Shown here piece after piece: positions 1 through 5,606 of a stretch of DNA of 5,759 bases (positions are counted from its first letter, which is position 1; each line of letters opens with the position of its first letter). A program made the translations under genes and the position numbers. The DNA is taken from contig JAQGMX010000173.1 in assembly GCA_028292145.1 (NCBI GenBank), positions 1 through 5,759 on the forward strand. Reading direction: 5' to 3'. The notes under the pieces were generated by a model. That model saw only the letters and a program-made list of their open reading frames with translations. It was not told the DNA's origin and searched no databases. This stretch comes from Variovorax sp. (lineage in GTDB: Bacteria; Pseudomonadota; Gammaproteobacteria; Burkholderiales; Burkholderiaceae_C).

Positions 1-620
1 GAAGGCCGCGGCGTCGGCGCCATCTCCACCCGCCGATTCTTCGCCCGCCCGTCCGCATCCGCATTCGACGCCACCGCCTGCTCGGCCCCGAAAGCCGCCG
101 CAAACACCGATGCCGACGGAATGCCGTCCTCGATCAGCGTCCGCGTCACGGTCAATGCGCGCTGCGCCGACAACTCCCAGTTGTCCGCGAACGGCCGGTT
201 GCCGCCGCGCACCTGCCGGTCGTCGGTGAAGCCGCTGACCATCAGGATCTCGTCGCGCGACTGCAGATACGCGGCCAACGGGCCGGTCAGCGTCTTGAGC
301 AGTTGCCGGCCTTCGGGCTGCAGTTCGGCCGAATTCAGCGCGAACAGCACGTTGCCGCTGATGCCGATGCGTCCGTTGGTCAGCGTGACGCGGCCGGCTG
401 CGAGCGGGCCGGCGAGGGCTTTTTCGAGCGTCTCGCGGCGCTGCGCTTCCGCCTGGCGTTGTTTGACTTCAGATTCCAGCTTCGTCGCCAGCTCCAGCTG
501 CATGCCGATCACGCAGACCAGGATCAGCACGAAGGCGCCGAGCAGGCCGCTCATCAGATCGCCGAAGACAGCCCACACCGGAACCGTCGGTTCGATGCCG
601 CCGTCAATGTCGTCGGTCAT
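1..620 (-). CDS. OmpA/MotB-like stator protein (C-terminus cut by window edge)
   Basis: The reading frame starts at ATG 620 and is still open at position 1, giving 206 visible residues. A short N-terminus is followed by one membrane segment (about residues 15-38). It begins W-x-x-F-G-D21-L-M-S, which matches the MotB pattern around the proton-binding aspartate. A charged helical linker (about 41-70) leads to an OmpA-type peptidoglycan-binding domain (about 85-200). That domain has F-T-D133-D, the MotB-style N-W-E-L-S-A-Q-R154 motif and a terminal N-R-R-V-E-M; D133 and R154 correspond to the pair that binds diaminopimelate in OmpA/Pal proteins. The protein should be anchored in the inner membrane with its domain gripping the cell wall. 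Its start overlaps the stop of the MotA-like gene by one base (TGATG), so the two are probably translationally coupled and form one complex. It is probably not flagellar MotB, because the partner has a huge non-flagellar tail. The family is certain; the biological role is unknown. Confidence 0.9.
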   Translation of the reverse strand, partial: MTDDIDGGIEPTVPVWAVFGDLMSGLLGAFVLILVCVIGMQLELATKLESEVKQRQAEAQRRETLEKALAGPLAAGRVTLTNGRIGISGNVLFALNSAELQPEGRQLLKTLTGPLAAYLQSRDEILMVSGFTDDRQVRGGNRPFADNWELSAQRALTVTRTLIEDGIPSASVFAAAFGAEQAVASNADADGRAKNRRVEMAPTPRP

Positions 621-2623
621 CACGCTTCGGTACCCGCCGCGGCGCGCTGGCTGGCGAGGTGCTGCAGGTCTTCGACGATCTGCTTCTGCGACAGGATGCT
701 GAGGTCGATGACCTCGCGCGCCTGTGCGACGTAGTACGCGAGCTGTTCATCGCTGCGCACCATCGACTTGCCGAGCGCCGTCTCGATGCGCTGCAATTGT
801 GCGCCGAGCTTGTCGTTCGACTGGCTGAACATCTCCACCGCCAGCCCGAACGATTCGCCCAGGCTCGCCACCTCGACCGCGCTGCCGGTGAGCTGCGCGC
901 CGACGGCGGCCAGCTTGCCGGCCTCCGCATCGACCGTTTCGGTGAACTGCGTGCCGACGCGATCGAGCAGACCTGCGGACGTGGCGACCAGCGCATCGAT
1001 GGCGGTTCGCTGCTCGGTGGACGCGTGGTTCACGGCGTCGAGCAGCGTTTCGAGCGTGCCGAGGATGCGCGTGCGCTCGTCCAACATCGCGTTGTCGCGC
1101 ACCATGCTGTCCGACAGCTTCTGGCGCAGTTCGGCGATGACTTCGGCCGCGGCGCGCGGCGCTTCGGCAGCAGCATCGACCAGCCGGCCGATCTCGGCGA
1201 TGGTGCTTTTCGCCTGCGCTTCGGTCTGGGCGGAGATGTCCTGCGCGGTCTTTGCCAGCGTTTCGCAGATGTCGCGCTGCTGCTGCGCGGTGTCGGCGCC
1301 GGCCTGCTGCCATTCCTGCTTCAGCGCGACGGCCATCGCGCCGAGCGAGTCGGTCCAGGCGGCGAGGCGTTGTGCGTCGCGTGCGTCGATGGCGGTCTGC
1401 AGATCGGCATGCGCCTTACCGACGGTGTCCTGCAGCGACGCGGTGTGCTGCGCGAATCCGGCTGCGGTTTCGGCCAGCGCACGGTGCGTGTCGCCGGAGA
1501 GCTTTTCGCTGACTTCGCCGTGGCGGGCGAGCGCCGTGCGCCAGCTGTCGGAGACTTGGTCGACGGTCGTCTCCAGCCGCGCCGAGACGCCGTCCACCAA
1601 CTCAACCGAGCGTTGCTCGAACGCTCCCGCGAAACGGTCGAGCGATGAGGAAAGGTCCTTGGACACCGCTTCGAGCTGCGTTTGCAACGCCTGCGCGACG
1701 GTGCCTTGCAGCGCGGCGGTTTCCCGCGCGATGCCCGCCATCGTGGCTTCGACGACCGGCTGGATCGTGGCGCCGGCGATGCGGGCGCTTTCGGTGAGGC
1801 TGTCCTTGAGCGCGCGGTCGACGGAGGCGGCGAGGCCGATGTAGACGGTTTCGGCCTTGCCGTGGAAGCCGTCCTGGCTCGCAACCAGCCGTTGGTTCAG
1901 CGCTTCGCTCTGGCGCTCGATGGTTGCCATCATGGTTTGCAGGCGGTCGGCCAGCTCGGGCATGACTTCGGCCTGGCGCTGCAGCAGCTTGAAGGATTCG
2001 TCGCGGCGATGCGCAAGCGAAAACGGTCGCAGCGTGGTGGCGATACGCGAATCAAGCCGCTGCGCGACCTGCACGCGGTCGCGCCGGCACAGCGCCGAGA
2101 CGAGCCCCAGCATTGCCGACGCAGCAACGCCGGCCAGCGAGGTTCCGAAAGCCAGCCCCAGTCCCTTGACCGGCGCTGCCAGCGACGAGCGGATTGCCAG
2201 CAGATCCGAAGCGCTTTCGAGCGCCGTTCCGGTGCCGTTCAGCGTGACGACCATGCCGAGAAACGTGCCGAGCATGCCGAGCAGCACCAGCAGCCCCGCC
2301 AGATACGGCGTCAGCGACGGGCCGGGCAGGCCGACGCGCTCGCCCTCGACGCGCAGGCGCACGGCGTTCTGCAGCGACGGATGCACCGGCTCCAGCCACT
2401 CGCCGAGCGTCGACGGCGTCGCCTGCACGTTCGCTACGGCGCCGGCCAGCGTCGATGTCGCCGCGTCGAAACGACGTAGTTCGGCCGCGCCCATCAGATA
2501 GAAGCCGCCGATCAGCAGCGTGATCACCAGCGCTAGCGGGTTCGAGCCGACATAACCGACGCCGACCCAGACGATGGCGGCCAGGCCGAGGAAGAAGGCG
2601 ATGTAGTGGAGGGTGCGGTTCAT
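620..2623 (-). CDS. MotA/TolQ/ExbB-like channel protein with long coiled tail (DUF802-type)
   Basis: This is a 667-residue protein. The frame is open upstream to 2851, but I place the start at ATG 2623: the next residues begin the first membrane helix, and the upstream part lies inside the DUF3348 gene. No clear Shine-Dalgarno is visible. Membrane segments are at about 7-25, 29-47, 107-127 and 155-178. The last two carry the motifs G-M-L-G-T-F-L-G-M (116-124) and G-L-A-F-G-T-S-L-A-G (156-165), typical of the MotA/TolQ/ExbB/ZorA ion channel core. Residues from about 185 to 667 are Ala/Gln/Glu/Arg-rich, almost free of proline and predicted helical. Similar blocks recur, such as T-A-A-L-Q-G-T-V (302-309) and T-A-S-L-Q-D-T-V (394-401), consistent with the repeated DUF802 region as I recall it. 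The inferred role is the channel subunit of an ion-driven stator with the OmpA-like product of the next gene; the tail would project into the cytoplasm. The ZorA of Zorya defence has the same architecture, but no zorC or zorD is visible here. Confidence 0.9.
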   Translation of the reverse strand: MNRTLHYIAFFLGLAAIVWVGVGYVGSNPLALVITLLIGGFYLMGAAELRRFDAATSTLAGAVANVQATPSTLGEWLEPVHPSLQNAVRLRVEGERVGLPGPSLTPYLAGLLVLLGMLGTFLGMVVTLNGTGTALESASDLLAIRSSLAAPVKGLGLAFGTSLAGVAASAMLGLVSALCRRDRVQVAQRLDSRIATTLRPFSLAHRRDESFKLLQRQAEVMPELADRLQTMMATIERQSEALNQRLVASQDGFHGKAETVYIGLAASVDRALKDSLTESARIAGATIQPVVEATMAGIARETAALQGTVAQALQTQLEAVSKDLSSSLDRFAGAFEQRSVELVDGVSARLETTVDQVSDSWRTALARHGEVSEKLSGDTHRALAETAAGFAQHTASLQDTVGKAHADLQTAIDARDAQRLAAWTDSLGAMAVALKQEWQQAGADTAQQQRDICETLAKTAQDISAQTEAQAKSTIAEIGRLVDAAAEAPRAAAEVIAELRQKLSDSMVRDNAMLDERTRILGTLETLLDAVNHASTEQRTAIDALVATSAGLLDRVGTQFTETVDAEAGKLAAVGAQLTGSAVEVASLGESFGLAVEMFSQSNDKLGAQLQRIETALGKSMVRSDEQLAYYVAQAREVIDLSILSQKQIVEDLQHLASQRAAAGTEA

Positions 2624-2639
2624 TGGCGAGGGTCGGAAA

Positions 2640-3353
2640 TCAGTGCGAACGGAGGGCTTCGAGCAGCCCTTCGATCGGTTGCAGGCGGATGTCGAGTTCG
2701 GCGAACAAGACGCTTTGCATATCGCGGTCGAAGCCGTCGAGCCAGATGTCGGGCGAAACGTCGGGGTCGACCTGGTCGGCCTGGGCGCGGCGCAGTCGGG
2801 TGAAATGCTTTTCCAGCAGCGTCGGAATGGTCGCCAGTAACCGTACTTCATGCGCGCCGAGCGCCTGCGCCATCACGGCGTCGACAGCAGCGAGTTGCGC
2901 GAGCGCCGGCGAACGGGCGACCAGCGCGGCCTGCAAGCGCGTGCGCAGCGGGGCGATGGCGCTTTCCATCGTCTGCTGGCGCGAAACGTAGCGTCGGCGG
3001 TACGGCGAGAAGTCGGTCGCGGTGCGGAGCGCGGCGCCTTCGTCGGCCAGAAGCTTCAGCAGGGTTTCGCGGACGCGGCGCACTTCGGCTTCTTCGGCGC
3101 TGGGGGCGGCCATGGACGCCGACGGTGCCTTCTTATTAGTAGCACCCAGCACCGACGACAGGGAAATCGCGTCCGTCCAGCCCAGCCACTGGCTCAGGCG
3201 CTCGGAAATCGACTGGCTGGATTCGGGGAACCGGGCGTCGGTGAGGCGCGTCAGCAGGCCGACGAGCGCCGAGCCGGAGACGCTGGACACACCGGTCGGA
3301 GCCGTTGAACCTGTGCGCGGTGAGCGCGGTAGGCGCTGTGACACTTGCACCAT
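2640..3353 (-). CDS. DUF3348-like protein of unknown function
   Basis: This 237-residue soluble-looking protein has no signal peptide or membrane helix. After a Ser/Thr/Pro-rich N-terminus (about 1-28), a segment with L-L-T-R-L-T-D and L-S-Q-W-L-G-W-T-D-A matches what I recall of DUF3348 proteins of Burkholderiales. The middle is Arg/Ala-rich and helical. The C-terminal third (about 175-237) has a W-L-D-G-F-x-R-D-M block and ends in amphipathic helices. ATG 3353 is the only usable start: an in-frame TAG lies at 3383-3381 with no start codon between. No good ribosome site precedes it; an AGGAGG-like stretch at 3394-3399 is too far away. Its stop lies 16 bases before the MotA-like start, so it is the first visible gene of the cluster and probably serves the same complex as a cytoplasmic partner. 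No enzymatic motif is seen and no function is proposed. Confidence 0.85.
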   Translation of the reverse strand: MVQVSQRLPRSPRTGSTAPTGVSSVSGSALVGLLTRLTDARFPESSQSISERLSQWLGWTDAISLSSVLGATNKKAPSASMAAPSAEEAEVRRVRETLLKLLADEGAALRTATDFSPYRRRYVSRQQTMESAIAPLRTRLQAALVARSPALAQLAAVDAVMAQALGAHEVRLLATIPTLLEKHFTRLRRAQADQVDPDVSPDIWLDGFDRDMQSVLFAELDIRLQPIEGLLEALRSH

Positions 3354-3450
3354 ATCGACTGATCGGAAAAACCGCTCAGTCTACACGGGCGATCCTCCTG
3401 CATGGGGGTGGCGCCGCCGCTGACGAACCGGCAGTCCGGGGCGAGGGAAC

Positions 3451-3465
3451 TGGCATGCCAATTGC
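3451..3465 (+). promoter_or_regulatory. Sigma-54 (RpoN) promoter of the binding-protein gene
   Basis: The sequence reads TGGCATG, four bases, then TTGC. The sigma-54 consensus is TGGCACG-N4-TTGCA, so the invariant GG and GC are present at exactly the right separation, with one mismatch in the -24 box and a G in place of the final A. With C3465 taken as -12, transcription would start near 3477, just before the ribosome site and 19 bases ahead of the GTG start. The first ten bases also form a perfect palindrome (TGGCATGCCA), so an operator is the alternative reading. No clear activator site (for example NtrC-type) was recognised upstream. Confidence 0.65.
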
Positions 3466-3480
3466 GGCACTCCGCGTCAA

Positions 3481-3486
3481 ACGGAG
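3481..3486 (+). promoter_or_regulatory. Ribosome binding site deciding a GTG start
   Basis: ACGGAG lies nine bases before GTG 3496 and supports that non-ATG start. The nearest upstream ATG (3455) is out of frame. The residues following the GTG form a complete signal peptide. Confidence 0.6.
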
Positions 3487-3495
3487 CCCAATCTC

Positions 3496-4287
3496 GTGAC
3501 CACCCGCATCCAGCTTTCAGCCGTCGTCCTCGCCATCGGCGCAATCCTCACCGGCGCCCAGGCCCACGCACAAGACGCCCTCGCCAACATCACCAAATCC
3601 AAGCGCGTCCGCATCGCCATCCCGACCGACTACGCGCCCTACGGCTTCGTCGGCGCCGACCTGCAGCCCCAGGGCTTGGACATCGACATGGCCAATTACG
3701 TCGCCGGCAAGCTCGGCGCCAAGGTCGAACTGGTGCCGGTGACCAGCGCCAACCGCATCCCCTACCTGCAGACGCGCAAGGCCGACATCGTGATCGCCAC
3801 GCTCGGCAAGACGCCGGAGCGCGAGCAGGTGGTGGATTTCACGCATTCGTACTCGCCGTTCTTCCAGGCGGTGTTCGCGCCGAAGTCGATGTCGGTCAAG
3901 AGCTGGGCCGATCTGGACGGCAAGACGGTGTCGGTCACGCGCGGCGCGATGGCGGACACGGAACTCGGCAAGGTGATCTCGCCAAATGTGTCGGTGCGGC
4001 GCTTCGAGGACCATGTCGGCACGGTGTCGGCCTTCGTGAGCGGCCAGGTGCAGGTGATCGCGACCAGCGCGGCCGAAGGCGGCGTGATCATGAAGCAGAA
4101 CCCGAAGCTAAACGCCGAATACAAGCTGCTGCTCAAAGACAGCCCGAACTACATCGGCGTCAACAAAGGCGAGACCGCGCTGCGCGACCGGCTGAACGCG
4201 ATCGTGCTGGAAGCGAAGAAGAACGGCGAGATCGACAAGTTGTCGACCAAGTGGCTGGGCCGCGCGGCCGGCGACCTGCCGCTCTGA
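3496..4287 (+). CDS. Periplasmic amino-acid-type solute-binding protein (SBP family 3)
   Basis: This 263-residue protein starts with GTG. It has a Sec signal peptide: R4, a hydrophobic core at about 7-20, then A-H-A with cleavage likely after A25. The mature part is a family-3 binding protein (SBP_bac_3, the GlnH/HisJ group) of usual length. It opens with V-R-I-A-I-P-T-D-Y-A-P-Y-G-F (38-51), then G-L-D-I-D-M-A (60-66), K-A-D-I-V-I-A-T (95-102) and T-P-E-R109, where R109 aligns with the arginine that holds the ligand carboxylate in HisJ and GlnH. Where the family usually has an aspartate for the ligand amino group (G-x-V-D-A-x-x-T-D), this protein reads G-Q-V-Q-V-I-A-T-S191, so the ligand may be atypical. 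No permease or ATPase gene follows it; the next gene is convergent. It is therefore an orphan that presumably serves a transporter or sensor encoded elsewhere. A sigma-54 promoter suggests control by nitrogen or another RpoN-dependent signal. Confidence 0.93.
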   Translation: MTTRIQLSAVVLAIGAILTGAQAHAQDALANITKSKRVRIAIPTDYAPYGFVGADLQPQGLDIDMANYVAGKLGAKVELVPVTSANRIPYLQTRKADIVIATLGKTPEREQVVDFTHSYSPFFQAVFAPKSMSVKSWADLDGKTVSVTRGAMADTELGKVISPNVSVRRFEDHVGTVSAFVSGQVQVIATSAAEGGVIMKQNPKLNAEYKLLLKDSPNYIGVNKGETALRDRLNAIVLEAKKNGEIDKLSTKWLGRAAGDLPL

Positions 4288-4303
4288 TCTCGCGCCGGTT
4301 TTT
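4268..4303 (+). terminator. Possible intrinsic terminator of the binding-protein gene
   Basis: CCGGCG (4268-4273) and CGCCGG (4293-4298) can form a perfect six-pair G/C stem, extendable by G-U pairs, followed by five T residues (4299-4303). The 19-base loop is longer than usual. The stem begins inside the last codons of the binding-protein gene, and the T run touches the cynS stop codon. Confidence 0.4.
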
Positions 4304-4746
4304 CAGTACTGCTTGTACGGCAGGAATTTGCCCGAGAGCACCACGTTGACGCGGTCGCCCTTCGGGTCGGCGGTGCGCTGGATGTCCATGCTGAAGTCGA
4401 TCGCGCTCATGATGCCGTCGCCGAACTCCTCGTGGATCAGTTCCTTGATCGTCGTGCCGTAGACGCTGACGATCTCGTACCAGCGGTAGATCAGCGGGTC
4501 GGTCGGCACCGGCGTGGGCAGCGAGCCCTTGTACGGCACGACCTGCAGCCACTTCTGTTCTTCGTCGGTGAGCCCGAAGATCTCGCCGACAGTCTTGGCC
4601 TGGTCGGCGTCGAAGGTCATCTGGCCGAGGCAGCCGGCGGTGACCCATTCCTTGGAAAGACCGACCTTTTCGGCCACGTCGGCCCACTGGATGCCGTTGG
4701 CGACCTTGGCGGTGATGATTTTCTCGGTGACGTCGTTGCGGTTCAT
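4303..4746 (-). CDS. cynS: Cyanate hydratase (cyanase)
   Basis: This 147-residue protein matches cyanase along its whole length (E. coli enzyme about 156). Cyanase uses bicarbonate to convert cyanate to carbamate and CO2; carbamate then breaks down to ammonia and a second CO2. It is a cytoplasmic decamer. The N-terminal half (about 5-75) is the helical, helix-turn-helix-like domain. The C-terminal half carries the family signature with catalytic R88, E91 and S114, spaced exactly as R96, E99 and S122 in E. coli (Y-R-W-Y-E-I-V and D-G-I-M-S-A-I-D-F). ATG 4746 is preceded by AGGAG (4757-4753) at a six-base distance. The gene is last in a minus-strand run after the permease and ABC ATPase genes, a cyanate uptake and breakdown operon like that of cyanobacteria (cynABDS). 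It is convergent with the binding-protein gene, 15 bases away. No carbonic anhydrase gene (cynT) is visible to replenish bicarbonate. Confidence 0.97.
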   Translation of the reverse strand: MNRNDVTEKIITAKVANGIQWADVAEKVGLSKEWVTAGCLGQMTFDADQAKTVGEIFGLTDEEQKWLQVVPYKGSLPTPVPTDPLIYRWYEIVSVYGTTIKELIHEEFGDGIMSAIDFSMDIQRTADPKGDRVNVVLSGKFLPYKQY

Positions 4747-4805
4747 GTGTAGCTCCTGTGTGTTTTGAGAGAAGAGAGAGAAAAAGTAAGAGTGAGATGG
4801 ACGTG
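4747..4805 (-). other. Pyrimidine-rich spacer between ATPase gene and cynS
   Basis: On the coding (minus) strand this 59-base spacer has a stretch of about 30 bases (roughly 4767-4797) made almost only of C and T, ending in AAAACACAC before the AGGAG ribosome site. No hairpin or promoter hexamers were found. It would leave an unstructured leader in front of cynS, the only real gap in an otherwise tightly packed operon. Confidence 0.5.
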
Positions 4806-5606
4806 TCAGGCCGCCTTGGCGCGTTTCACCAGGAAATCCATGATGTGGTTGCGCAGCGGGTAGTAGTCGTCCAGGTGATGCAGCCCCGCGCGGGTGCGCT
4901 CGCGCGGTAGCGGATTGACGACGGTTTCGGCGATGTTTCCGGGGCGATAGCCCGCGGCGGTTTCGCTGCCGTTGCTCATCAGCAGGATGCGATCGGCCAG
5001 GAGAATGGCTTCATCGACGTCGTGCGTGATCATGAAAACCGTCTGCTGCGTCTGGCGGACGATGCTCATCAGCTCGTCCTGGATGGTGCCGCGCGTGAGC
5101 GCATCCAGCGCGCCGAAAGGCTCGTCGAGCAGCAGCATGCGCGGCTGGATCGCGAAGGCGCGCGCGATGCCGACACGCTGCTTCATGCCGCCGGACAGCT
5201 GCGACGGCTTCTTGTCGATGGCCGCGGCGAGCCCGACCAACGCGACGTTGCGCACGACCTGTTCGTCGACCTGATCGGCCGTCCAGTCGGGCCAGCGCGA
5301 CTTCACCGCAAAGGCGATGTTCTTGCGCACCGTGAGCCACGGCATCAGCGCATGGCTCTGGAAGACGACGCCGCGCGACAGGCTCGGCCCGGAAATCTCC
5401 CGGCCGTCCATGAACGCGTGGCCGGCGGTGGCCGTGTCGAGCCCCGCGAGCACGTTCAGGATGGTCGTCTTGCCGCAGCCCGAATGCCCGATCACGCAGA
5501 CGAATTCGCCGCGGTCGATCGTGAAGGACACGTCGGCGAACACCGGCTTGGCCGGCACGAACGCCTTGGCCAGCCCTTCGATGCGAAGCAGGACTTCACT
5601 CGACAT
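4806..5606 (-). CDS. ABC transporter ATPase, nitrate/sulfonate/cyanate type (CynD/NrtD/SsuB-like)
   Basis: This 266-residue cytoplasmic ATPase energises an importer. All motifs are intact: Walker A G-H-S-G-C-G-K46-T-T (40-48), Q-loop V-V-F-Q83 followed by the group-typical L-M-P-W-L-T-V, signature L-S-G-G-M-K-Q-R (137-144), Walker B M-L-L-L-D-E162-P (157-163), D-loop A-L-D, and switch histidine I-T-H195-D. The length and the P-W-L-T-V-R-x-N-I block fit the NrtD/CynD/SsuB/TauB group, which serves nitrate, cyanate, sulfonates or taurine. Its place directly before cynS argues for cyanate. The frame is open to 5633, but ATG 5606 is the better start: it has AAAGG about eight bases upstream, and the family alignment begins right after it. 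The start overlaps the permease stop by 11 bases. Codons 125-153 lie in an 87-base segment repeated at the right end of the window. The substrate is inferred from context only. Confidence 0.93.
   Translation of the reverse strand: MSSEVLLRIEGLAKAFVPAKPVFADVSFTIDRGEFVCVIGHSGCGKTTILNVLAGLDTATAGHAFMDGREISGPSLSRGVVFQSHALMPWLTVRKNIAFAVKSRWPDWTADQVDEQVVRNVALVGLAAAIDKKPSQLSGGMKQRVGIARAFAIQPRMLLLDEPFGALDALTRGTIQDELMSIVRQTQQTVFMITHDVDEAILLADRILLMSNGSETAAGYRPGNIAETVVNPLPRERTRAGLHHLDDYYPLRNHIMDFLVKRAKAA
5147..5233. repeat. 87-bp direct repeat, copy 1 (inside the ATPase gene)
   Basis: It encodes ATPase residues of about 125-153, including the ABC signature. It is identical to 5673-5759 at an offset of 526 bases. 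Identity stops at the left at 5146/5672 (T versus A); the right limit is unknown because the window ends. Confidence 0.95.

Larger units (their letters stand above)
3354..3495. other. Divergent intergenic region
   Basis: This 142-bp spacer separates the minus-strand stator cluster from the plus-strand binding-protein gene. On the plus side it holds a sigma-54-type promoter and a ribosome site, listed separately. On the minus side I find no convincing sigma-70 promoter for the DUF3348 gene. A weak TAGACT (3383-3378) could be a -10 element, but no -35 box lies at the right distance. Confidence 0.7.

Noticed and set aside
659..2501. Long plus-strand open frames (up to about 358 codons) opposite the MotA-like gene
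   Set aside because: They are antisense frames kept open by G/C-biased codons of the real gene. Their products are Arg/Ala/Ser-rich with no recognisable domain and mutually overlapping.
2624..2851. N-terminal extension of the MotA-like protein to 2851
   Set aside because: The extension lies inside the DUF3348 gene in another frame, is Pro/Ser/Arg-rich, and is followed by a natural start right before the first membrane helix.
1..3353. Complete canonical Zorya defence system
   Set aside because: Only a ZorA/ZorB-like architecture is visible. No ZorC, ZorD or ZorE-type gene is in the window, and the associated gene is of DUF3348 type.
3251..3544. Minus-strand 97-codon frame spanning the divergent region
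   Set aside because: It overlaps the DUF3348 start and the binding-protein signal peptide in other frames, has no domain, and would cover the promoter region.
3402..4349. Plus-strand 315-codon frame over the binding-protein gene
   Set aside because: It is an out-of-frame shadow rich in Arg/Gly/Pro; the 263-residue binding protein in the other frame is unambiguous.
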